Below are positions 39,258-49,990 of a stretch of 64,000 nt of DNA, one piece after another. The notes beneath the pieces were generated by a model. That model ran no database searches. It worked only from the letters and a program-made list of their open reading frames with translations, and was not told where the DNA came from. The number at the start of each line of letters is the position of its first letter. Within the stretch, counting starts at the first letter, position 1. The translations under genes and the position numbers were made by a program. Source of the stretch: Edolisoma coerulescens (Eukaryota > Chordata > Aves > Passeriformes > Campephagidae); contig VWZW01004700.1 in assembly GCA_013397115.1 (NCBI GenBank), positions 496,001-560,000 of the forward strand, read 5' to 3'.

Positions 39258-40119
39258 CTGAAATCAGGAAAATTAAGACAGGCTGATCCTTTATCTAACA
39301 AGCACATTTAAATTTCAGTTACACTATAACACTTCCCAATCTACCATGGAATGCCCCAGGAAAGGTGTATGATCTGCTGGCTGTCTTCAGCCACTGGGAC
39401 TATTATCCATTATCCAGTATAAGTAATCTCAGCATCAAATTAAATCCTACAGAACAGATTTGGTGGATGCAGGAGAAAAGCTGCACAGTCACAAATAAAA
39501 TAATTCAGTAAATAAAAGAACAATCTCAGAGTTAATGGTACACTAAAACTGTGAGTAGTAGGTTTTATGATGACATTATACATTAATTAAATTTACTGGA
39601 CCCTCATTCAAACATACTCAGCTGCCAATAATGGTTATCCCAGTATATTCTTTACTGTCCTTGAACCACAAATTTAATTAATCATACCTTTTCCATGACC
39701 AAAAAAAAAGTATAAGTTCATTTGCCAAAATTGGATACTGTCGTATACAGGACACGTTGCAACACCTGCATTAAACTGTGTGCAAAGCCACGCAGTTTAA
39801 AAGCACTCAGTCACATCCACCCAGGCAAAGGAATATATTCTTCTTCTGAGGGGCAAACATTACTGTATGCTAATAAAAACCATCAATATGCTAATAAACA
39901 ATTTCAGAAGTATTTGAGCAAAACCAAGCAGGATGAAGAGCTTCAGTTCTGAGTCACAGCAATACCAATATTTTAAATCATGTTCTGTGTATCTGTGCAG
40001 CTGATTTCTCCAAGGCCACAGCCAGTCCTGAGGGGTGGCCATGGTGATGAGAGGCTGCACCATGCTGGGCCCCGCTGGCCTCTTGGGAGCCTCTGTGATA
40101 ACACATTTAATAAAGGGTA

Positions 40120-40522
40120 AAACAACTGTGCAGCAGCTGAGAGAGAAAACAATGAGAAAAAAAGCCATGAGAGAAACATCGTTGCTGACACCAAGGTAAG
40201 GGAAGAAGATGGAGGAGAAGGACTGGCTGCAAATCCCTTTCCCCATGCCATGGATGGCTTGGTGGAGAGGGAGGCAGAAAAACCAGGGAAAAAGGAGTGA
40301 ATTTGAGCCCAAAGGAGGCTTCAGTTTTGGTTTTATTTCTCACTATCCTATTCTTTTATTAATTCCTAACAAATTAATCTTCCTCAAGTTTGTTTTGCCC
40401 ATGATGGTAACTGCTGAGTGGCACATGAGCTTTTTCATCTTATTTCTTCCCCCAGTCCTGCTGAGGAGGGAAATGGAGAGAGCAAGTCTCTGGTTCTCAG
40501 TCAAGGTCAACCCACCAAAAGG
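40120..40522 (+). repeat. Degenerate bird dispersed repeat, class uncertain (possible LTR-type)
   Basis: Two blocks match, from memory, a repeat common in bird genomes. The first (about 40120-40215) runs through GCAGCAGCTGAGAGAG to the GACACCAAGG stretch. The second (about 40320-40522) runs through GTTTTATTTCTCACTATCCT, the TTTTGCCCATGATGGTAA stretch and CTGAGGAGGGAAATGG, and ends AAGGTCAACCCACCAAA. The repetitive middle of full copies seems mostly missing. The block is richer in G and C than the intron around it and creates chance ORFs up to 150 codons. I cannot assign the class. The end points are approximate. Confidence 0.5.
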
Positions 40523-42959
40523 TAAATGAAAAGGATGGGGAAATGATAAATGTTTCAGTGAGATCCACTGTCTCATACAATGAAAGAGTCAGTATGATAT
40601 ATAAATAACTTATCTATTTCCTTTAGAAAAGCTTTTCCAGAATACCATTAGTATACCTTTTCCAAACATTTTTCAAGACTCACTAGAAAGACAGCTTTAA
40701 TAAGAAGACTGAGGAATCTTTCCAAGTGAGTTGACTCACAGCATCCAATAATTGAAACAAAGCAGAAGGCATGCAACTGCTCTAAGTGCCCACTACAGAC
40801 AAGGAAATACCTCTGTTGTTAGTACCCAAAACTTGTGAGAAACTCACAAGCACTACTGAAGAAGCAAATATTTAAGTTTGTGTATCTGATATATAGAGAA
40901 TTTATAACAGGATCCAATACTCTCCTAGTAATTGACTCAGAAATACACTCTTCAGGTTAATTCATAAACCCAAAAAATTTCTTCTACCTTTTAAGTCTGA
41001 AAAAAAAACCTTGAAAACATATAGATATATATATAATAGAAATCATTCTGAACAGAGTGAATAAGAGTTTTTTATAGATAGCTGAAAAAATAAACTTGAG
41101 AGCTTTGAAAATTATCATCTACGCTCCTAAAAGAGCAGATGCCCGTATTTCATGGTAGTGTGAATGGCATTTCTTACAAGGAACTCTCACTGAGATAAAC
41201 AGATGGAGGAGAAGTAAAATTAGTTTTATAATGACTCTTTGCGTAACATGTTCCACTGCAAACAGGTTGCATAGAGTAATTATTAAAACACAGTGCATTA
41301 TTTCTTCCAAATTCAAAACAGACAAAACCATGAAAATCACATGCATTTTAAGCTATCTATTTCTGAAAATTAGAAAGCAGAAAATAGGTAAGTTCTTCTG
41401 TATAACGGACAGCCAGCTCACACTGATTAGTAACTTGGCCATCATTTTTTATTTTAAGAAGGAAAAAGTGGTAAATTGCATGACAAATTGGCATGTTTTG
41501 TGTTGTTGGGTTTTTTATAGAATGACTTTCCATTTTATCTGCCTTGTCAGCTTAGCTTGTCATCTTCAGTCATCATAGCAGTCAGCCTATAATAAAGAGA
41601 AAAACTAATAACTGTGTTTACTGGAATTTGGTTCTGTACTCAGAATATCAGGATGTGACAACAGATTCCCAGCTAAGTTAATTGCCGGTAGCTGCAGATT
41701 TCTTGCACGATTTTAAAGTGTTGCCATGAAAACATCAAGAAATTCTCCTTATAAGTTATAGGATTTATCTGAATGCAAAAGTGAAATCCTTCAACTGGGC
41801 ATCAATAAATCTAATTAAAATAAATACCACTTCTGATATCTGGTAAATAAGAACTTTTTAAGATTTTACATACACTGAAACTTTATTTCCCAGAGCATAA
41901 CAAAATCCTATAAAGTTATGTTTTCTTGGGCAAGCGTAGGGTATTAATTTCTATTGTTCATTTGATTACGAACTGAAATCTTCTAAACTGAGAAAAGTAA
42001 TACAGTCTTTCCAGTTCATCAGCTCTAACCTCATGAAAAACATTTCTGACACTATGCTGTTAATAAATTCCAAAGAGTTACACACACCTAACCAGAATCT
42101 GAAACCTACCAACTTGTAGGAAGTATTCATCACTGAGACTCTTTTACATCTACTGCAAAAATATACTGGGAATCAAATACACCAAACAACTCTTTTATCA
42201 CTGATCCTGCTCAGTTCTTCAGACTATGAGGCAAGCAGTTAATGCAGAAGAAGGCATCTTGAGAGCCCACATCACTTTTAAGGAATTATAGATGAGCTGC
42301 TCTAGTGACAGCAATGTGACAGAAGACATGATGATAAGGAAGCTGAACAGCAGGCAGCAAATATAAAAGCATAAGAAATAATACAGGAGATTTTACACAA
42401 TGAGGAGAATGCAGAAAGATTAAAAAAATTGGTATCTTCAAGATGTGAGTGAGCTGTCCCTTGAAACTTTTGCTATAAGCTTCTATTTGAGAGATGCTAC
42501 AAAAGATTTGTGTATGAAATTGAGACCTCCTTTTCTGAGACAAGTAATGTAGTCTGCTCCTTAGCATTACTGTTATACCCACACCTCCCAAGTTATGCAA
42601 AGGTTTTTAATGATAGCACAGATGATAGAGTTTTCACCCTAAAGGGGTTACAATTCCATATGTATGCAGGAGATAAATTCTCATCTCACTGACAAGATAA
42701 AGCAATTTTTGTTATTATCAAGTGTGTTTAAAATTGTCATACCAAGTTAAGTTCCTACACATTAACTTCCTGATGTGTCCAACACAATAAGTTCCTATTG
42801 TAGCAGAAAACATAACAGTCATCCTCATTGAAATGCCATTCTCAGCTTATATGGTTCTAGATTTTTTTAGTACTTCTTAATTCTTAGTCATGTTTTCTCA
42901 TATTAAGGTAAGGTGCATCTTATACAAAATAAAGGGATGAATATATTTATTAAAATGTA

Positions 42960-43080
42960 ATTATAGAATCCTAAAACAGTCCATGTTGGAAGTGGTCTTG
43001 AAAGATCATCTGGTCCAATCTGACATGGAAAAGGAAACCTAAATGATATTACCTATCACCCTGTCCAGCTGTGTCCTGTA
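42960..43080 (-). repeat. CR1 LINE 3'-end fragment
   Basis: The plus strand reads TTATAGAATCCTAAAACAGT, then TTGGAAGTGGTCTTGAAAGA, then TCATCTGGTCCAA. This is the reverse complement of the CR1 3' terminus (consensus ATCATAGAATC...TTGGAAGGGACC...AGATCATC...CCAACC). About 50 bp is clear. The rest, up to CACCCTGTCCAGCTGTGTCC, is weaker. Confidence 0.65.
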
Positions 43081-43985
43081 CATCACAATAAATTCTGGGG
43101 GAAAAAAAGAAAACTCTTAAAACTGTAAGCATCTTCAAAGTCATTGATAAGCATTCCCCTCTTCACAACCCTGATGTGACCAGATATGGAACTTCCAATG
43201 GAGAATTAAAAACATGATGCATATGACTTTAGGGTGTAGGAACTTGGAAGAAAAAGAACAGGTGAAAGGGAAGTATTCACAGTCTAATACAATGAAGCAA
43301 CTATTGCTATCCAAGAAAAAAATTAAGTTTAGACATTGAGAGGTAGGTTTGAAGGTTATTAAAAATGGACAATGTAGAGCATCAAAGAAAAAGTCCCACA
43401 CAGTTCCAGCTATTCATTCAGATATGTTCTGTATTAGATAACAAGCAATAATTTAAATGATTCCATAGATGAAGAGGATGTGAATGTGGATTTGAGACTT
43501 TCCAAAGCATATTGATTTTTTGTTTAGCATACTATATTTCACACAAAATTCTACATTGCAGACTCTCAGTAAATAGAGCTCATCATCAGTTCATAGACCA
43601 CATATGATCTTACAATTTTATGTATGCATCATAAAAAATGGGAATGGAGAAATAAAAATCAGCAGTCAAGAATTACAACAAAGAGTATAACCACAGTTTT
43701 AGAGCCAATATAGGCTGGCTCACCAATAGAAAAACCAGAGAAGGGAACCTATTTTTAACCATAATAGCAGATGATGCTTGAGACTCTGGGAATACAGGAT
43801 TTCACACCAGCTTTTTTTACTCACTGGCATGATCTATCATTTTAGCTACACTTAAGGTTTACAGAATTTTGCATAAGACTATGCTGTTTACAGTGTTTAT
43901 AAATGTTTGATATACTCCATCCTAAAAGTGAAATTTAGCAACACTTTTATCATATTAAAAAAAAAAAATTCATTAAATTACTTAC

Positions 43986-44109
43986 CCTATTGGTCTTGAA
44001 ACTACAAGCTCTACTTGTGGCTCAGGTTTGGATTCTAAAATGATGTTATACACCTCCTCAAAAGTGGCTCCTTGTAGTAGCCTTCCATTCCATTCTAATA
44101 CTTCATCAC
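43986..44109 (-). CDS. RIMS2: RIMS2 exon, PDZ domain end (124 nt)
   Basis: Phase 1 to 2. It completes Gly and encodes DEVLEWNGRLLQGATFEEVY then NIILESKPEPQVELVVSRPI, followed by two bases of Gly. It holds the L-E-W-N-G strand and turn, the alpha-B helix (TFEEVYNIILES) that lines the peptide groove, and the last beta strand (VELVVSR). With the two upstream exons the PDZ domain is intact and without internal stops. The acceptor is ACTTACAG|GT and the donor is GG|GTAAGT. Confidence 0.96.
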
Positions 44110-44899
44110 CTGTAAGTTAAGTAATAACACCCTGCGTAAGAAGTCTGCTGTGGACACCACTTACAATGACAATTTAAGCCATTCTCCTGTCAGTTTTTCG
44201 GATTGTGAAACCTGTGTTGGAGAAACAGTTTGGAGGCCTTAACGAAGGAAAATCCTGAGTATTAAAGGTTTTCTGCAGGTCAGCTTCAAATATGTAAAGT
44301 TCTGTGAAACAACAATATACTCAGTAGGACCCCTACTGAGTTAGATGCTGTTCTTACTTTGGCAGCTGTGGCTTACAGAAATCCCAACATACTCTTTAGA
44401 AAATTCATATCTTTGAAACATCATATCTCATCAACTTTCTGTTTTGAAGATCCATATACTTTTACAAGTCTAGTATTTAAGGTTCAGATATTTCTCCAGT
44501 TGATAATTAATATTTCTTAAACATTCTCCAATTTAGCAATCTATGGTTTGCATGTTGGAATAGAAGCAGCTTCCTAGCCAAGGTGGGTCTGTTCATACAT
44601 TTGTAATAGCTTGGTTTGCTCTAAATAATGCCACAAAATATATACCACAAAATGACTAGGAAGGACATCAACAGAATATTATTTTGAGTAAAAAAATGAG
44701 CAAAAAATGTTAAAATATTTTTTGAACAACACAAAAATATGAATTTCACAAAAGCAACCATCTAGTAACAGTGTAAGGTTGAATTCTGCAGTATTTCATC
44801 ACATCAATTTAACATAATTTCACATGTAATTAAACTTGCTCACTTGTTATCACCTTCAGAAAAGTAACTCAGCAGTTCAGATCTATAGTAGATACATAC
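44110..44899 (-). other. RIMS2: RIMS2 intron (790 nt)
   Basis: Splits a Gly codon within the PDZ domain. No repeat or extra exon was recognised. Confidence 0.85.
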
Positions 44900-44999
44900 C
44901 TGGTCTAAGATGCCCCACTGTATCAGCTAAGCTTCCTTTTTTAACTTTGGTGATAAATGCGCAGAGTCGACCTGATTCAGTCATCTTTCCTCCTACTAC
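44900..44999 (-). CDS. RIMS2: RIMS2 exon, PDZ domain middle (100 nt)
   Basis: Phase 0 to 1. It encodes VVGGKMTESGRLCAFITKVK, then KGSLADTVGHLRP and the first base of a Gly codon. This is the central PDZ sheet that follows the LGLK loop, with the conserved hydrophobic AFITKV strand and the G-HLRPGDE turn that runs into the next exon. The acceptor is GAAACAG|GTA and the donor is CAG|GTATGT. The frame and residues match the RIM family without gaps. Confidence 0.95.
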
Positions 45000-46845
45000 C
45001 TGTTTCAAAGAGGAAGTATTTTCATAGTATGAAAATTGCTTTAATTTATTTTAATGTTCTGGCAATAGAAAGAAGAATTCAGCTTTTTCCTTGGGTTTTA
45101 TGTAGCCCAGGTAACACATATACACTTGAAAAAAACACCACAGAAATTTGGCTATGACAGGTTATTTCTGTAGCTATTCTGGCAATTTGTACAATCGAAG
45201 AACAACGCATATAAAGAATGCTACAGCTTTTAAATTATAGTAAATACGTGTATAGTATCTAATTGTATTATAAATTACCACCCAAAACAACGTAAGGTGT
45301 TGGTCATTAGATTGCTCACTTCAATATTTTTTAACTGGAAAAAGATATATTAATGTAACAGAACTCAGGATGTTCACACTAAGCAATGAAATTCCCTTTG
45401 GCTTGGCAAGTCAGATTAAAATGCTTGTAACACTGAAAATTCCTCTATGAGGAACTTCAACAGGTTTGACCTTAATATTGATCTTAGAATCAGACTTATA
45501 TGTCAGAATCAGTCATAAGCGAATAATCTTCAAATTCTTAAGGTTTCTTAACAGTCTTCACACTGGGATTTAAAATTTGTAATACTTAATCCTGTTTAGT
45601 TTACTTTCAATATGTAAATACTTGAAAATTCAGGTCAGGAATAACTGTTGGAAATCACTCTTTCCAGATGTCTATTGAGACTAAAAAGTAGTTACTCTTG
45701 AATCTGAACTACTAATGAATCTCACGGAAGAGATCATCTTCATAATACAAGATTTTAGAAATTTTAACATACATGTTTAAACAAAAAGTGGTCCCTAATG
45801 GCACCGTTAATCTCTTCTCTGGCATTTTCTGACAGTAAGACAAAAATAAACATACAAAACTTGATGTTCAACTGGCTTCTCCACTCACTTCAAATAAAAT
45901 TATTTGTTTATTAAATAAAAATTTAAAATATTTCCAAAACATGTTAGTATATGTAATACATAAGTGTACTGATTTAATCCTTACTCGTAGGGTGTGACTA
46001 TAACCTAACCTGTATACCTGAGGTGAAGTAAGAGTCGTGTGAAATAGAGAACAGAAAATTTAAACTTCTTAATAATTTCTCACAGGAAGGATATAAAATC
46101 AAAAAAAATACATATTTATTTCTTTCACTGTGTAGCGTTTGCTCTCATGATCGTACTAGTATTTCTGGAACAGCAAATAATAATATCACACAAAATTGAG
46201 ATCAATTATAGAGCTGGAAATAATTCATAATGTGTTTAAAGAGCACTGCATCATGAAAAAGAGGTTGACACATGATAGGAAAAAAAGTTAGTACATTATT
46301 TCGTGATAAAACCCAATGGTATTCAACAATTTTTCATTTGGTGTTTTTAAAATGTGGCAAATCAATCAGAGGAGAAAAAACTTCAGAAAGAGGACGTTCC
46401 ATTGGTATACTCTGATCTGGACTGAAATGTCATTAACTCCCAGATGTCGCCCAGGTCTTCAAGAGAGATAATTTATTTTTCACTTTTCTTCCCCTTCTTG
46501 GGAAATAGAAGTTATACCGTGGTGCAATGCTCCATACTGAAGAACACAGACAGGATTTGGCTTGCCTAGCAAGGGTGCAATTAGTACTTTGCTAAGAAGA
46601 CATTCTCAGAAAACTTGTGAAAAAATTTCTAGTCCTTCAGAAAAATACAATTTTTTCACTCTGCCAAGGACCCTGCAAAATTACCATAGGTAAATGAATA
46701 TAAAATATCTATATTGTAATTTTGAGAATGATAAGGCATTATCAATATTGGTATGCAAACACTATATAATATGAGAATACTTTAATTATAAAAGTAGCTA
46801 ATTTAACTGAGAGAGTTGTTAGTTTCAAAATTATTCATCACCAAC
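45000..46845 (-). other. RIMS2: RIMS2 intron (1,846 nt)
   Basis: AT-rich. No repeat family or further exon was recognised. Confidence 0.8.
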
Positions 46846-46965
46846 CTTCAATCCAAGCATTGCTCCTGAATCTCTAGGCACACTTCCATCTTTTAGTCGT
46901 TTATTTAACAAAATCCGACCAATGAGACGATCTCCATCTTTGGATGGTTGCCAAGTTACTGGATG
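46846..46965 (-). CDS. RIMS2: RIMS2 exon, start of the PDZ region (120 nt)
   Basis: Exactly 40 codons, phase 0 to 0, from HPVTWQPSKD through GDRLIGRILL and NKRLKDGSVP to RDSGAMLGLK. The final LGLK is the carboxylate-binding loop of the RIM PDZ domain, equivalent to GLGF of classical PDZ domains. This domain binds the C termini of ELKS/CAST and of CaV2 calcium channels. The acceptor is TGATAG|CAT. The donor AAG|GTTGGT has T at +3 and is weaker than usual. It is the common acceptor for both alternative upstream exons. Confidence 0.95.
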
Positions 46966-48311
46966 CTATCATATGGTGTTAATGGAAAATACAGTGAATA
47001 GTATTTTAATGAAAAATATATCAGTAATACTTTTCGTTTCCTGATATTGTTTAAAAATGCTACGAAAGTATTATGATTACACTAATATTTAATGTAATAT
47101 AATTATAGAAAACTGGAAAATATTTATTTGGACACATCGTTCATCACAATGGATGTCTAATGTTTAATAACATTATCTATTTTACTAAATCCAATTTGTA
47201 AACATCTAGAATGATCTTTCCATCTTGATTTGACCGATATAGACAACTCCACACTTATCTACACACAATGAGAATCACACCTGAGTACTGAGAAAAATAT
47301 CGCTAAATGTCTAGTATAAGAGTAACACTGGAAAAGAAGTTTAACTCAAACTGCAAATTTGATATAAGAAATGTCTTATTTTTCCACTATTTCAAACATG
47401 TCAATTTTTATCCAAGACCAACAAATATTTTTAGTGTTTTACTTTCTCTCCATAGTAGTAGATAAAAATTTAAAAATAATATTAAAAGATATATCCATGG
47501 CTTCATTTGAATATTCTGTTTCTTTCTTGGACTAATTAATTCACATATGAAGCACAGTTACAGTGAGCATTATTATTCCATTACTATACATGGGCACAGT
47601 TATACTTGTCTACTGGCCTAATTAATAAATTTTTAAGATTTTCTTTTGTGTAATCATAGTACTTTTTCACAGAAAAATATTATTTCATGCTCTATTTCAT
47701 GCAAAATCAGCAGGCACAGATAAATCTGCTCCCATTACAACTAATAACTCTAAAAAGATTTATCATAATCTCCACCAAACAGAAAGCAAAAATAAAAAAT
47801 ACCAAAGCAGATGGCAAATATAATTCTGCACAGTACTGCACAAAATTGCATGGCAACAAAACAAATGAACAACCATGACAGTGAAAGGGAAAAAAGAAAA
47901 ACAACTTTTCTGTGCAGAGAGACCCAATTTTCTCCCTTTTTCACCTGGGGTTTAAACTATTAATTTAATTTCAGCCCCAGGAGTTTGGAAATAGTAAATC
48001 AAATAAGCCAATTGGTAGAATCCTTATTGTTAATTACTTTATTCTTTAAGGTAATATCATGATATGCTAATTTGCAACCATAACAACATTCCTTTATGCC
48101 TCTCAATTTTTTTTTTTCTTCGGCTGCCAAACAGTAAAAGCTGCAAGCATGCAACAACTTTTCATTTGTTTTTCTTTTCTGCACCTTAAGAAATGCTATA
48201 TTTTCTCTAGAAACACCCTGTCTTTTATTTTATGAACTATTTTAATGAGTGACAGAGAGCAAACAAAGACCAAATGAGCAGGTTAAAATGCAGGCTCCAT
48301 AATCTCAGTAC
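46966..48311 (-). other. RIMS2: RIMS2 intron (1,346 nt)
   Basis: AT-rich, with a T11 run near 48.11 kb that is A-rich on the transcript strand. No repeat family or further exon was recognised. Confidence 0.8.
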
Positions 48312-48520
48312 CTTCTCACTATGGCTATGTTCCTCGTTTAGAGTTGTGCTACTACACGTATCTACCCCAGAGTCTTTTATCTGAGGCTCAGACCATTCCA
48401 AGTCCTCTTCCAAAGAGTGGCCACCAAAGCACACCATTTTCTTTTGCCTCTCGGATAAGGTGTTAGAATCCGACAAAACTGCCTGCTCACTAGTTTTTCT
48501 TTTTCCCCTTTGACTGTCCC
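48312..48520 (-). CDS. RIMS2: RIMS2 exon, alternative long linker exon (209 nt)
   Basis: Phase 1 in, phase 0 out. The translation begins G-D-S-Q-R-G-K-R-K-T-S-E-Q-A-V-L-S-D-S-N, continues through FGGHSLEEDLEWSEPQIKD and ends NEEHSHSEK. This matches the RIM2 linker that precedes the PDZ domain. The segment is hydrophilic: a basic KRK stretch at the start and an acidic EEDLEWSE stretch in the middle. No fold is expected. The acceptor is CCTATAG|GG. The donor AAG|GTACTG is weak at +4 and +5, which fits regulated use. It is the alternative to the 68-nt exon just upstream and not its companion. Confidence 0.93.
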
Positions 48521-48636
48521 CTATAGGTGTGGGATAAAAAAAGGGTACAAAAAAGAAAACATGCAAAGGTGTAAATAAAACCAAGGAAATGTAAAATGAT
48601 AAAGGAAACTAAGTGGTAAGGCTCCACATGTCTCAC
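48521..48636 (-). promoter_or_regulatory. RIMS2: 116-nt intron between two mutually exclusive exons, with a long AG-free zone
   Basis: In transcript order the intron runs from GTGAGACATG to CACACCTATAG. After an AG at intron positions 27-28 there is no further AG until the acceptor, and the tract is very pyrimidine-rich. Matches to the branch-point pattern yUnAy are CTTAC (A at position 20), TTTAC (A at 45) and TTTAC (A at 65). All are at least 51 nt from the acceptor and 20-65 nt from the upstream donor. A branch point this close to a donor is known, in alpha-tropomyosin and alpha-actinin, to block splicing of the two neighbouring exons to each other. The sequence features are seen; the mechanism is inferred. 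Confidence 0.6.
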
Positions 48637-48704
48637 CAAAGACATTGGGGATGCCTCACTGCTATGCCAAGACGTATGGTCCAACCAGTTGTAATCCATG
48701 TCTC
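48637..48704 (-). CDS. RIMS2: RIMS2 exon, alternative short linker exon (68 nt)
   Basis: Phase 1 in, phase 0 out. It encodes G-D-M-D-Y-N-W-L-D-H-T-S-W-H-S-S-E-A-S-P plus M-S-L, a known RIM segment that joins directly to HPVTWQPSKD of the next constitutive exon. The acceptor is TTCTCACAG|GA and the donor is TTG|GTGAGA. It lies just upstream of the PDZ domain. It shares both phases with the 209-nt exon 116 nt downstream, so either one can complete the message but both together cannot: joining them shifts the frame and reaches a TAA inside the 209-nt exon. The in-frame ATG is probably an internal Met codon, not a start, because the frame runs through from a good acceptor. Confidence 0.88.
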
Positions 48705-49936
48705 CTGTGAGAATCAGACAGACAAGATAGTGCAGTAAAGGAAAGGTGAAAGGACAAACAAAGATACAGTAAAATTGTAAAGACTTTTGATTATCCTATC
48801 TGATTCATAACCTCTGCCAGCAGGACTTGCAAAGGGCTTCCAAGAAAAAGGTCAGACTCCAAGAACAGAGTACATGGAATATGAAAAACAGTGAGGAAGG
48901 AGATATATTTGTGTGTGTCTAGGTGTGCATAAAATTATGTACAGTGCAAAGCATCATTGCACCAGATTTATTAACTGTCCCTATAAAATTATCTACAGTA
49001 AATTAAATGAAAAGGCAAAACTGTATTTCTAACAGAATATCCAGAAGGGAAAGCATTTGAATACAGAATGTCTTAAGGAACTTATTTCTTTGCTACTCCA
49101 ACACAAATTAGTATTTATTCTAATCACATCAATAAAATACTTAAAACAAAGGCACTCTATATTCGCTTTGCAGTCGATGACGTTTTAAGGAAGGTTAAAG
49201 GAAAAAATTTCTAGAAACTATATTTAGAATAAAAAGCAAAACTTTGCTTTGTCTACTGGTTAAATATAAGGATGAATTTTAGTAAGTACAAGTACCCCAC
49301 AACAGGGAGTGTGTAGGGTTTTGACAAAACATATAAATATTTCATAGAGTCAGAATTTAACCTCCATGGCAGACACAAGGTAGAAAGAATGGTTTGAAAA
49401 ACAGTTTTGAAGAAGAGATCTAAATTAATGCTGCTGTCCAAAGAATTGGGGAATGACTCATGTATTTTAATAAAACATTCTCTTTTATGCAGGTACTTTA
49501 AACAGTAAATTAAGCCCACACATTCTGCACTATTATGTTTCTCTCTTTTTTTTCCCCCTCACCAATGTTGCCACAAGTTACATGAAAAATATTTTGTTAC
49601 TGCATGCCACATAATATTTTTATATCACTAAATGCAGGAAACAAATGTTTCATTTCCTATCAAATTTGACCAAACTATAAGTAGTTCTGGGTTTTTAAAT
49701 ATAGACCTCAAAAAACATTTTTTTTATTTCTGTTACTTCAGATCGTGCTTTAACATTGCTCAACCTATTCCTCTGGAACGACATCAGTAGGGTGCTTAAA
49801 TGTAACTAACACATCTTAGCACTGTCTTAACATTTCTCTGGAAAACTTTACAGAGAGGATGTGAAGATACAGCCCCATAAAATTACAAGAAACTAATAGA
49901 GGCTTTAGAAAAGTAAACCAGTCTCCTTGGAGAGGT

Positions 49937-49990
49937 ATCACAGAATTAGCTAGGTTGGAAAAGCCCTTTGAGGTCATCAAGTCCAACCTA
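49937..49990 (-). repeat. CR1 LINE 3'-terminal fragment
   Basis: The plus strand reads ATCACAGAATTAGCTAGGTT, GGAAAAGCCCTTTGAGGTCA, TCAAGTCCAACCTAG, the reverse complement of a CR1 3' end. Confidence 0.7.

Larger units (their letters stand above)
39258..43985 (-). other. RIMS2: RIMS2 intron (4,728 nt)
   Basis: Contains an antisense CR1 fragment (42960-43080) and a degenerate dispersed repeat (about 40120-40522). Several chance ORFs of 75-150 codons overlap the repeat on both strands. No extra exon was recognised. Confidence 0.8.

Noticed and set aside
39860..40312. 150-codon minus-strand ORF and overlapping ORFs to 40576
   Set aside because: It covers a degenerate bird dispersed repeat and adjacent low-complexity sequence. 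The Ser/Leu/Phe-rich translation is not protein-like.
21883..48704. Assignment to RIMS1 instead of RIMS2
   Set aside because: The C2A and PDZ domains are similar in both paralogs, but the GDSQ-KGKRKTSEQ-type linker and SDSEVSDYDCDDGIGVVS match RIM2 as I remember the two proteins.
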